The notes beneath the pieces are model-generated. The model saw nothing but the letters and a program-made list of their open reading frames with translations. It did not search any database and had not been told where the DNA came from. Positions 1 through 10,325 of a stretch of 64,000 nt of DNA are shown piece by piece. How positions within the stretch are numbered: the stretch's first letter is position 1; every line of letters begins with the position of its first letter. The translations under genes were made by a program, and so were the position numbers. The stretch comes from Limonium bicolor (Eukaryota; Streptophyta; Magnoliopsida; Caryophyllales; Plumbaginaceae): contig CM041776.1 of the NCBI GenBank assembly GCA_023374045.1, positions 317,676,722 to 317,740,721 on the forward strand, read 5' to 3'.

Positions 1-1
1 T

Positions 2-931
2 GGCAAGTTCACAGTGAAATCAGCTTACCACACGGACTTAGCGCTTCAGCATTCCACCGCATCCAATTCATCATCCCCCCAGTGGTGGGTGCAGGTTTTA
101 AACGTATCAAGCACACCACATTACCACCACGCATTTCCTACTTTGCATGGAAATGAATCTAAGCGACATGTCTTTGTGAACTGTCCAGAAGTTGCGCCTT
201 TGTGGACCTTTTTTCCTTTCCCTAAGCCATCAGATTTAGTAACAGATGGAGCCTTTCGTGACTGGTTTCTTCATCTTTGTCTCACAACATCACTCCACAA
301 GCTAAAATCCTACACGACCTTCCTTTGGAAATTGTGGTATGCCAGATGCCAGATGGTGCATCCAGAAGCAACAACCTACTCTTGGGCATGGTGCCAGGCA
401 ACAACTCTTCTTGAGGATCTCCAGACTTCATCCCTTTCGCCCTCAACGCTCCTTCTTCAGCATCAACAACAGTATCTGTTATGGTCTGAAGTTTTTATTG
501 ATGGGAGTACAGATAAACATGGCTCTAATGGAAATGGCTTTATTGTCAAACAACAATCAAGCAGCCCGACTTCGGTGGGTATTAAAGGGTGGTGCGACAA
601 TCACATCCCTTCAGAAGTTGAGGCTATGGCAATTGAATATGCAATGTCTGCATCAGCCCGCGCGTGGCTCAGAAATGTTGGTTTACTTATAGATTGTAAA
701 GCCGCATACAATCTAGGGGAAAATTTTCATGCAATATCTGACTGCTCTACGAAGTTAATCCTTGATAGGATCTTAACAAACTTTAGCACTTTCAACGATG
801 TTACGGTTTTTTTCATCCCACGACAGTGGAATACTAATGCTCACTTTTTAGCAAATTTAAGTCAACATTACTATCAGGATAACATTTGGTCCTCGGAGAT
901 ACCTTCTTGCATTGAGTCTTTATGTTATTAA
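2..931 (+). pseudogene. LINE retrotransposon 3' remnant: zf-RVT plus RNase H-like domain
   Basis: The window opens inside this frame, with the 'GKFTVKSAY' stretch that precedes the zinc-binding region of plant LINE reverse transcriptases. Counting from the Met at base 14, residues 52-64 (HVFVNCPEVAPLW) match the zf-RVT consensus. Residues 160-285 look like the plant RVT_3 RNase H fold: FIDGST with the first Asp, an SEVEAMA Glu, LLIDCKAA with a third acidic residue, and the closing NAHFLANL. RNase H would degrade RNA in the RNA-DNA hybrid during target-primed reverse transcription. No reverse transcriptase or endonuclease is present, because the element continues left of the window. A shorter zf-RVT region than usual suggests an internal deletion. 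A domesticated RNase H-like gene is less likely. The family call is confident; whether this copy is active cannot be judged. Confidence 0.75.
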
Positions 932-1268
932 TGAAATGTTTGACTTCGAAAAAAAAGAAATAAACCCACCTAATAAGATTAAAAATGAGAGCAAAAATTG
1001 TCGATATCGTAATTGTGTAAACACTACACACTACACACTAGAGAATAAAACAGGTATGATATTATTCTGGAGAATATGAAGTGATTCTTTTTCCGCTGAA
1101 GAAAAGATATTTGCAAAAGAAAAGTAATAGGGACGCTTTACTTGCTGACCGGAAGCAACAATCAAGCATCTATAAGTATAACCAAAATATGCTTTCAGTA
1201 TTCCGACAAATGCCCACAGCGATAGGCAAGATATTAAAGGAAACACGAAAATCGTAAAGAACGAATAA
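932..1268. other. Intergenic, nothing recognised
   Basis: Ordinary sequence between the LINE remnant and the hairpin MITE. Short open frames on the minus strand have no recognisable similarity. Confidence 0.5.
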
Positions 1269-1276
1269 AATTTATA

Positions 1277-1688
1277 GGGAAAATTCACGAGATACCCCTG
1301 TTTTCTTTCGTAATTCACAATATATCCTTATGATTATAGTAATTCAACTTTAAACATACTTAAATGTTGTCCAAAATTGATGAAACTTTACATGGACGAT
1401 GCTAAAGTGTTATATTTTGGTGAAATATCAAATCTGAAGCTTTTTAAACTCACATGTGACCTGTGGGACCCAATGAATATGTGATTGTTCATTGGGTCCA
1501 CTGGTCACATGTGAGCTTAAAAAACTTCAAATTTGATATTGGACCAAAATATAACACTTTAGCATCGTCCATGTAAAGTTTCATCAATTTTGGACAACAA
1601 TTTAAGCATGTTTAAAGTTAAATTACTAAAATCACATGGGTATATTATGAATTACGAAAGAAAACAGGGGTATCTCGTGAATTTTTCC
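1277..1688. mobile_element. Hairpin MITE, 412 bp, Mutator-like
   Basis: The two halves are almost perfect reverse complements over nearly the whole length, so a single strand would fold into one long hairpin. The ends are GGGAAAATTCACGAGATACC and its complement. The octamer AATTTATA flanks both sides (1269-1276 and 1689-1696), a target duplication close to the 9 bp typical of Mutator-like elements. The core GATGAAACTTTACATGGACG recurs in the hairpin at 59841-60378. There is no coding capacity, so it would depend on a transposase supplied in trans. Confidence 0.8.
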
Positions 1689-1696
1689 AATTTATA

Positions 1697-2115
1697 AAAA
1701 TCACATTATCACCTGTTACAAGAAGATAAGCTAGTTTTTCTTTTCTGTTTCAAAGTAAGTTATTAGGCACCTCAAGATGCCTATCTGATTGAAAGAATAT
1801 TAGAAGAAACACGCTAGCGATAGTGAAAGCGACTTCTACGGCCATATATCATATATGTCAGTTTTCCTTCCATTTGAGACAATCTTTTGGCACTTCTCTC
1901 GTGTAGCCCTGTAGGACGATAACAGGAGTAACTCACCCGATGCAATTTTTTGTCACTTCTCTCTTTACTTCAATTAAAAAAAAGAAAAAGAAAAAGGATT
2001 TCAAATTATCCTCTACTGTATATTTGATAGCATATTTTAAATATAAATGACTGATACTTTGTGTATACCATAATATAAATTCATATATATGAGCCTTTTT
2101 TTATTAATGATTGAT
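1697..2115. other. Intergenic, nothing recognised
   Basis: AT-rich spacer with short A-rich tracts. No gene, repeat or structured element was recognised. Confidence 0.5.
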
Positions 2116-2123
2116 AATTATAA

Positions 2124-2614
2124 TAGGGTGTCAAAATCGGGTTTCGGGTCAGGTTGAGCTCAACCTGAACCCGACCCGAAAATAGTTTTGGTCAACCCGA
2201 ACCTGACCCGAACCCAGAGTGGGTTGTACTTCTTTAACCCGAACCCGACCCTTTTTTCAAAAATTTATTTTATTTTTAAAATTTTGGATTATTTAATAAA
2301 AAAATATAATATTATAATATTAATTAATTATTATGTACAACATATAATCATATATTATCGATTAAATGTTTATTTTAGTCGTAAATTAATCATTAAATAC
2401 TAATTAAGTCATTAAATATAACATATTTTCTATTTTTAATAATTTTTTTCGGGTTACGGGTTAGCGGGTTTAACCCGAACCCGAAGCGGGTTTCAATGAC
2501 CCAACCCGAACCCGACCCGAAAATCATTTCGGGTCAAAAATCTCAACCCAAACCCGGCTTTTTACGGGTCGGTTTCGGGTCGGGTTTCGGGTTCGGGTCA
2601 AGATTGACATCCCT
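2124..2614. mobile_element. hAT-like MITE, copy 1 (GGGTTTCGGG type)
   Basis: The element runs from TAGGGTGTCAAAATCGGG to GACATCCCT. Both ends are dense in GGGTTCGGGTC or its complement, around an AT-rich centre. Near-identical octamers flank it (AATTATAA and AATTATTA, 7 of 8), the size of a hAT duplication. It shares its AT-rich core with the element at 3326-3768. It has no coding capacity; the short open frame at 2188-2403 is only the element read through. Confidence 0.65.
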
Positions 2615-2622
2615 AATTATTA

Positions 2623-2850
2623 CTCCCCCGTCCCACTCCTATTGTCCCCTTTCCTATTTAGGCTTGTCGTTTGACTTCAATATTTAACATGTAAAATAAT
2701 ATTTTTATAAATTTTTTTTTATAATGGAATCATTATATGAAAAACTATATTGTAAAATTATTTTTCAAAATCATTTTATCTATATATTTAATATTGAAGT
2801 GGAAAAACGTGCCAAAAAGCAAATAGGACAATTATGACGGACGGAGGTAG
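2623..2850. mobile_element. Stowaway (Tc1/mariner) MITE
   Basis: The ends CTCCCCCGTCCC and GGACGGAGGTAG are the classic Stowaway terminal inverted repeat of plants. TA flanks both sides (2621-2622 and 2851-2852), as expected for Tc1/mariner integration. The 228 bp length and AT-rich centre fit. It abuts the preceding hAT-like MITE. Confidence 0.85.
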
Positions 2851-3325
2851 TATCATAGATTAGTGCGCATTCATTGTTGATTATTGAGTGGATGATTGAT
2901 CCGCACCCATCCGTCTTAATTTTTTTTTATAAAAAAATTCATGTATTCTAAAAAATAAATTTATAAAAGTAGCTCTTTTATATTAAACTTTAAATTGAAC
3001 CTTAAAAAATAATATAAATCTAACAAAATGATTTGGTTGCACCCGTAGCTACACATTAACTATACATCGTTATATGTGTGCATTGATAAGGAAAAATACA
3101 CCTCCATTATTATACTAAAAGTATAATTTTTATGTACTATTTTTATTGTATACATAATGTACATATTTTATATGTATAATATATAGTTTGTTGTTATTAT
3201 ATGTACAACTAATGTAGCCACATTTGATCGCATATGCGTGTATTTTGAAACTAACAACCATCTTATCATTATAAGGTTATAGGTATATGATCTGGGTCCT
3301 AACAACCCCCAGGTCAACCAGTTGC
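2851..3325. other. Intergenic, AT-rich
   Basis: AT-rich spacer. The part from about 3030 to 3240 has GTAGCTACA-like and ATGTAGCCACA-like ends facing each other, weakly reminiscent of the MITE at 57284-57535. The similarity is too poor to call an element. Confidence 0.4.
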
Positions 3326-3768
3326 TAGGGGTGCCAAAATCGGTCGAAAATAGTTTAGGTCAACCCGAACTCGACCCCAACCCGAAACAGGTTATATTTC
3401 AACCTGAACATGAAGCAGGTAAACCCGAACCCGATTCATTTTTTAATTTTTTATTTGATTTTTAATATTTTGGATTATTTAATAAATAACTATAATACTT
3501 CAATATTAATTAATTATTATGTACTACATTTGATCATAAATTACTGATTAAATGTTTAGGTTAGTCATAAATTAATCACTAAACATTAAGTTAAGTCATT
3601 AAGTATGATTGCGGGTTGGCGGGGGTCAACCCAAACCTGAAACGGGTTTTAATGACCTAACCCAAACCCAACCTGAAAATTTTTCGGGCAAAAATTTAAA
3701 GTCAAACCTGGCTTTTTACGAGTCGGTGTCGACTTGAGTTCGGGTTCGGGTCAAGATTGACATCTATA
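3326..3768. mobile_element. hAT-like MITE, copy 2 (GGGTTTCGGG type)
   Basis: A second, more diverged copy of the family at 2124-2614, in the same orientation. It begins TAGGGGTGCCAAAATCGG and ends near AAGATTGACATCTATA. It has the same AT-rich core (TTTGGATTATTTAATAAATA region). Flanking CCAGTTGC and TCAGTTGG match at 6 of 8 positions, an aged target duplication. Confidence 0.6.
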
Positions 3769-3875
3769 TCAGTTGGCATTGGCATCGATGATAACCCATA
3801 CCAAATCCTACATTATTCCCACATACTAGGATGTACCTCTTATTGGTCGTGTGCACATTGAGCTCTTCCAGCTCA

Positions 3876-5380
3876 TCACCAGATAAAACCAAGCACCCAA
3901 AATACTACTAAAGTAGAAAGCGACCCACCATACCGTAGACTAAGATATGTAGACCATACAATAATTAGCAAAAGTTTTAATAGAGAACTAAGAGAATTAG
4001 CTAAACAAGAAAACCCCCAAAGAATTGCAGAAACATTCAAGATCATCCTCTGAATAACAAACTTAATGACTTCATTATTGATAGAGGGTGTAGCAGGAGT
4101 CGAAAGGGGAAGCACAACCACATAGAAGCTACCCCAATTCCTGCGATCGTGGGGAGCTTGAATCATTTGTCTTCATAACTCCCAGAGTCTGGAGTTGCCT
4201 TTTCAATATCTTCCATGAGGGATCCTTTCTTGTGCTTCATAGTTTTGCCTTTTTTTAACATTCGGTGTAGTCTTGAAGATAGACCAGACCTCTTCCAGAG
4301 TGCCTTTGTGAAGTACTCGGTCAAAGTTTCTCTTTTTACCTCTTGCAAGAGTCGTAATTTCCTCTATTTATAGAAGAACTAGAACATTTGAAGGTCTTTC
4401 TTCATTAACCACCGAGACCTTTGCAGGATCCTGGGTGTAAGTTGGACATGTTTGGGCACTTGTTCCTACATCAGAGTCCTTAATAAGACCCTGGACAAGA
4501 GTGTTCGAAGATAGATTTCCTTAGTTCTGGTCAGAACCAGATGCAGCGGCTTCATGAGTAGAAGATGGTCTATCTAGTCCGCAAGCCTTCCTTCATATAT
4601 CATTATTGTCCTCCTTTTGTGCTCTGAGTCCAAAGCAGCTCTCAGAGGTTCACAGCCATGGTCCATAAGGAAAGATACCCACTGGTGGTGCATATTTGGA
4701 TTGAGTAGTATTTTGTGGCATGCAGGAATAACCCGTAGCGAATGCAGAAGGCTGGAGTTTCTCATAGGTTACCCTTAGGGCCAATACTGCTCCATTCAAA
4801 TAAACTGACACCCATCTAAGGACAGGTTTGTTAACATCGAGTAGGACCCATATACGCATGAACTCACCACAACTTGATCCTCTTCATATCCATATTATAG
4901 AAAGGTGCCAAACTTGCTACCTATAGATCTGATGAATTCCTTGTGTTTGTAAGATGAAGACACATCATGGATACGAACCAACATTGGAACTGAGTTGAAG
5001 GTGATGTGGTGCCTTCATCTTTTCCATCATTTGGAGCACCAAAAGAGCACCATCGAAGGACCTCGGTCCCCGTTCAAGCACCGCCTACACCAGGTCTTTC
5101 TTGGCATATTCAGAGAGAAAGAGATTCTTACCAACCGCTTGACCCTGAAATCTGCCTCTATCTGCCAAATCTTCCCTAAAGTGGTAGCCATCGCTTTGAT
5201 ATTTGTGCTCTTAGAACAAAACAACTCACCCAACAAGCATCTTTGGAAGGGAAGAACCAAAGTATCATCGATTTTGCCATGTATGGAGGTTTGTTCCTCT
5301 TTCACTTTCGTTAAAGAAAGCTCAGCATATTGGCTCGTAAGTTCTTCAACCGAAACCGAAACCGTAGCCGGAGTGGCCAT
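3876..5380 (-). pseudogene. LINE ORF1 (DUF4283, zf-CCHC_4) remnant, copy 1
   Basis: Read on the minus strand from an ATG at 5378-5380. The start MATPATVSVSVEELTSQYAE and the following SLTKVKEE stretch resemble the N-terminus of plant LINE ORF1 proteins, which coat the element RNA. A DUF4283-like part follows, including a GPRSFDGALLVL motif reached only after a frameshift near 5050. A second stretch (4650-4860; WVLLDVNKPVLRWVSVYLNG) corresponds to the end of that domain and the approach to the CCHC knuckle. A lysine-rich tail frame lies at 4163-4348. At least three frame breaks exclude a working protein. The frame at 3876-4166 might be the decayed start of ORF2, but this is weak. Confidence 0.65.
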
Positions 5381-6949
5381 CGTGTTAGCTAGTGGTAGAG
5401 ATAGTGAACGGGTGATGGGGGCTAACATGAAGGACAAATTGAGGAAGAAGAATGGTTGATATGCTGCTACCACTACCGCATGCAAAGTCAGATGTGGGTT
5501 ACGCTTTTCTAGGGGCCGCGCCGCTTCTGCTTTAGCCGCCAGGCCCTGAGCATTGCAAATCATGCAAAGAAACAAAATGAATATTTTGTTTCCTTCCATT
5601 TGAGAGAGAAAATGCTCCCGCCGTAGGGAGAAAGATATGCGTGTAGCTAAACTTGTTGTAATGAATAGAGTACAAATCACATTGGTGAACTATCCACTAA
5701 CTATAATTCAAGCACTCATAATTATGCTAGCATTTGTAGGCTATATCCATTCTTTCGTTTCTGGTCATAGCAAGTTATTTGCATCTTATAATTTTATTTA
5801 ATTATTGAAATATTAAAGAGTAATATCTTATAAATAGAAACAAATCTCTTCCCCAAAGTTCTTGAAGTTTTATTCTATAAACAAGATAAAGTGCATATTA
5901 ATCATACTTTACTAATTTAAGTTTATACACTTGATAAAAAAAATATTTATAAAATATAATTTCTTTATCCGTGTTAAAAATTCAATGCATATTTATTTTA
6001 AATGTTAATTTTGATTAATGTTTTAACCTACATATTTATATATATTAAACTTGTATTTTATTATTGTTGTTGTTTTATGAATTTTCTTTAGGATTAGAAA
6101 TCAAGAGCTTAAGATTTTAAAAGACTGAACCTTAAACCTATAATATCGTCTATGAAGACAGAAATGCATAAAGCTAAACACAATTGAACCATAAAAAGCC
6201 ATAAATGTAAAGGTTGGGATATAAGTGAATCCTAATATTGATATAGCAATTCATGATGAACATGATCAAATGGGCGTGAAATAAATAAATCTAAACATGA
6301 TTAAACCGTAAGAGACACCTTAATACCCCTAAAAGCTAACATTGGTATTGTAGTTAACCCTAGTTTAACTAACTTTTACTCATTGTGTGTGAACTTAGTC
6401 AAGTTCAAAGATATTCCTTTCTTCATTTAGCTTCCTTGCTTTCTTCATTACATCACCTAGCTTTTTATCCTCTTCTACGAACACTTCAATTTCCTCACAG
6501 TTATGGTAAGATTTTTAATCATCTTTGTTCTTAAGCATACACTATCTCCATAAACTTCAACAATTTGTTTCCTCTTATGTGAGTGGTACTTATATATACA
6601 CTGAATTCGATCTTAAGAGGAAGGAATATCTTGTTGATCTGATTGCTGCTTTTTATTTCAATGATCAAATCGTAGAAATCAACAATTATATTGTTTTTGA
6701 ATAATATGTCAATTGTTTTTTCGAAGAAGCACAAGCTTTATTCATATGCAATGTTAGGGCAGTTCGTGTGGAATAACAGGAGCAAACCAAGATCTCATAG
6801 AGGAGTACAACCAAAATGCGTACTAACGTCCAACCTAACTTCAGCGAGCCCTTGCAGCTTAGTGACATGGTCTCTGACCGAACCTAACCCACCAATAAAA
6901 CAACAACTAAGTACCCATAATTGATATCAAACTACAGGTCTACTAGGAG
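5381..6949. other. Intergenic, AT-rich, nothing definite
   Basis: AT-rich spacer between two LINE ORF1 remnants. Short open frames around 6530-6920 have no recognisable domain. They could be the decayed ORF2 start of the downstream LINE, but no endonuclease or reverse transcriptase motif was found. Confidence 0.45.
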
Positions 6950-8440
6950 AAAGAAAACCAAAACATAGAACTACTAACATAACCATAAACCGTAGGCAGA
7001 TGACACTCATACAAGTAGGAGAAAAAGGTCCATGAGTGATTGCGAGTGGCACTCCTATCCTACTGCAGTCGACCCATTTCTAACTCATCCCTCCTAGCAA
7101 CCCCCAGGATCTCCAAAAGTTGCCCCACTCTTCCTTTCGTCGCCATCGTTACTTGCACTAAGGTCAATCACCAATGACCCCCCTGAGAGAAGTAAACTAT
7201 TGTCTAAGGTTGTCCCTTTCTTCCCTAACGGTTTGTCCTTGTTGTGCTTTCATACCTCCCGTAGCGAGCTACCATATAGTGCCTTCTTCAAATTCCTCTT
7301 CCTTCCCCCACCATCTCTAGATAGTCATTATCCAAAACTCTAACCGGACAATCCACCAAGACAACCTCATTGACCAAACCCTGATTAAGAGGAAACAGAG
7401 GCTGACCCAAGGGCTTGGAATCATCTTCTTATTAGAAATCTTCTTCGTAGACTGTGGTGTCTCTCATATATCCTTCCTCAATATATTTTCTTTAATCCCT
7501 GTTTAACTCTCTGTTGGCCTAGATGAGTTCGGTGGAGTTCCAGAACTTCCTTTCCTATGAATTTCCAGTACTGCTTCATCCTTTTAAAAAGAAAAAGTTA
7601 TGGCGTTGCTCCTAGCTCCATGACTCGAACCTTTCACGGCCAGTTCGATCGCATTCCAGAAGCAATCATCATCCTCCAGCATGTTCCTACGACCTATTCT
7701 AAAACTCGAAGCTCTTAGCCACAATCCGTAATTAGGTGCATGTTCTTTGAAGTGCTGAAAATCAGGACATTCCTTCGTAGGATGCATAAGGACTCCACAT
7801 TGTTGGCAAATGGGTGGCATCTTTTCATAGGATAGACGGAGAATCAATAATGAACCCTCTAACATAAAGGAGACACAACGTAGAGCGGGCCTCGAGATGT
7901 CAAATTTGATCTTTACTCTTAGGAATTCCCCACTGAACCTTCCATCCTCATTGTCAAACTCGACAAAAGCCCCCAACTTATTTTCCATGCGCTTCGCAAA
8001 CGTCCTATGCCTAAGGGCAAAAGGGACGTTATGAATATGAACCCAGATGGTAATGGAGCTGAAATCATGATCTTTTGGTGCCTTCTTCAAACTCAATCTC
8101 TAAAGAACCAACAATGCACTATCGAAGACCCAGGGGCCTCGATTGAAGATTTCTTCTAGGTTCGTGACATTCCCCAGCTCAAACACAATTAGATTCGTTC
8201 CAACCGCTCTTACTTTAATCTGGCCTTGAACTTGCCACGCTTTGTCAAAGGTACTCTCCAATGCTCAAACGTCCTTATTTCTAGCTAAGAAAAGCTTCCC
8301 AATAATGCTACAATCAAGGTTCGAAATAGCTGATTGACCCATCAGGTCATCAATGTTCTAAAAAATGCTTTCCTCTTTGGTTAGGGACAAGTTAGCGCAA
8401 CAGTGAGCAATTTCTTCAACGCTGCTTGGATTTTTTATGG
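6950..8440 (-). pseudogene. LINE ORF1 (DUF4283, zf-CCHC_4) remnant, copy 2
   Basis: The minus strand reads through a DUF4283 region from about 8430, with NLSLTKEE, FDKAWQVQGQIKVRAVG and NRGPWVFDSALLVL, and in-frame stops near 8370 and 8100. The open part at 7584-8096 continues with an IWVHIHNVPFALR motif and a CCHC-type knuckle CQQCGVLMHPTKEC. This order is the RNA-binding ORF1 protein of plant L1-type LINEs. A Ser/Gly/Lys-rich linker continues to about 6950 with stops. The domain architecture matches copy 1 (3876-5380) and copy 3 (61097-62425), all on the minus strand. Confidence 0.75.
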
Positions 8441-9630
8441 ATTTCATTATCAGTAGCTGGCGAACGGAGAAAGAAAATGTGCAAAACTATGGTATTGCAC
8501 AAGCTATAAAGGAGAAGCAAGGCCTTTGGGTAAAAGGGTAAGTCGAAAATCCACATGCAAAGAAAAATGACGATTGTTTCAATGAAATGATGATGTTTCC
8601 TTGGAAATATCGCCATACAAGAACCTAAGAGAGAGCTCACATGGCCCTCTCAACTAGTGAGAGAAACTTCCCCCAAATCCAAGTGTTGTAATGGAGATTA
8701 AAGTTCCAATTCAAGCAAGGTTATGTTCATCATCACAACACATTAGCAGAAGCCAAATCTTGTACTGGTTTTATGTTTAATAGTTAATACCCACAAACCA
8801 TCATCACGAAGTTTAGTGGAATCTCTGACACATGAAAAAATCTACACAGTTGGTTACGAACATAATGAATAATAAGGGGGATAAACTAATTTACCTTGGT
8901 GGATTATGCTCACTATAAGATGTAAACTTGAGGAAAGGTAAGAACAACATACCGGCTCCAATAATTTGGTGACTCATTGCATGTGCAAATGAAGGCATAA
9001 TTGGAATAAGTACTTTGATAGTTAGGGTATGAAGAGAGAGAATGGCAAGAATGCAACTGAGATTTGTATTAACTAGATAGGGATGAGGGATATTATAAAG
9101 GGGCAAGTACAGGAAATAGAACATAATTAGGAAAGCGAATGCATTTCCTTTGATTTTGGAGCTTGTTTGTTTGTAAAGGACATGTCACATGTCAAATAGT
9201 ATTAGAAGATGAGGAATCAAGTAGAGGGATTTGGGATAATCTCATTCTATATCCTTAACTTTTAGTTTCGTTCTTATTAGATTTTAGCATTTTTTTACAT
9301 TTTAAATGGGTCTTATATTTTCCTAAATAACTATAAATGAGAATTAACAATTTGACTAACAAATATTTAAGTGGTTTTTGATAAATAATGTTAAACCTGA
9401 TTATTCTAGTGAATTTACAATAGCAGAGTGATACTTTATTATTATTATTAAGTGATACTTTTTTAGTTTAGCTCAAATGTCAGGTTCTGTTTGTAACTTT
9501 ATTGACAGTTTTTGTCATCAATTTTTATACCGATTCCATAATTTTTCCTCTTCTTTATTCAACCAATTGCTTTTGAAAAGTGTTGACAATAACATCAATT
9601 TCAATGTCAATCTCAATTTATACACTACTT
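8441..9630. other. Intergenic, nothing recognised
   Basis: No coding or repeat signature was recognised. Short minus-strand frames (8416-8640 and 8891-9124) encode hydrophobic stretches without known motifs. Confidence 0.45.
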
Positions 9631-9680
9631 TGTTGCCAGAGTTACATTTGAAAGGTGTTGCCAGAGTTACATTTGAAAGG
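9631..9680. repeat. Tandem duplication of a 25 bp unit
   Basis: The unit GTTGCCAGAGTTACATTTGA plus AAGGT occurs twice head to tail. It lies about 650 bp upstream of the sucrose-phosphate synthase start codon. Confidence 0.85.
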
Positions 9681-9831
9681 TGATCACATATCAAAATATT
9701 GTTGGTGATTTTTTGTTCGTTTGTAGGCACAAAAGAGATCCCTATATATATTCTTTTTCTCCTACGATGAAAGAATTAAATGGACTCCGCATCCCGAGTC
9801 AGCAGCTACAAAGTCCGAGGTGGCAAATTCT

Positions 9832-10042
9832 ATTGTACAACCGGTTGTACGGTGACATCGTATAACCGTTCATTTTAAATTCAAACGTTGTTCAAGTTTT
9901 TGTATTCATTGTTCATATTGATGTAAAAGTTCTATGTATTATTGTGAAAGTTGTTCAACTTTTTATGATGGTTGTTCAAATTAATTGTGAAGAATATTCG
10001 GAAATATATACGAACATCATACAACCGGTTGTATGATAGTCG
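9832..10042. repeat. Inverted repeat with ACAACCGGTTGT palindromes (possible MITE)
   Basis: The left arm has GTACAACCGGTTGTACGGTG and the right arm has CATACAACCGGTTGTATGAT. The two arms are imperfect reverse complements about 140 bp apart, and each contains its own short perfect palindrome. It sits just upstream of the sucrose-phosphate synthase gene. It could be a small MITE or part of the promoter; no clear target duplication was found. Confidence 0.5.
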
Positions 10043-10110
10043 GATTGGTCCGAGGACACCCCACCTAAATCTTCTCCGAGGAAGAGAAGCGGTGCATTTT
10101 CGCATTTCGT

Positions 10111-10117
10111 TATAAAC
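10111..10117 (+). promoter_or_regulatory. Candidate TATA box of the sucrose-phosphate synthase gene
   Basis: TATAAAC lies about 210 bp upstream of the start codon, just after the inverted repeat. Plant genes commonly have a TATAAA 30 bp before the transcript start, which would put the start near 10145. This is inference from position and motif only. Confidence 0.35.
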
Positions 10118-10325
10118 AGACAAAGTTCTCACTTTCTACTTTCTACCCCATGCGCTATGGATTCGGCCTGCCGGCAGCCTTCCTTCCTATAACGAAATAA
10201 ACACGGGGAACGAAAATAATTAGGAACACTTCTTCTCTTTCCACCTTCACTGAACGATGGCCATCTTCTTCTTGCTCTTCTAATTCTTCTTAGCAGCAGG
10301 TGTGAAGAAGAAGCAGTGACCAGAA

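Noticed and set aside
5027..5680. A 217-codon minus-strand frame as a new gene starting at 5680
   Set aside because: The N-terminal 100 residues precede the conserved LINE ORF1 start at 5380 and look like translated leader; the rest is the ORF1 remnant.
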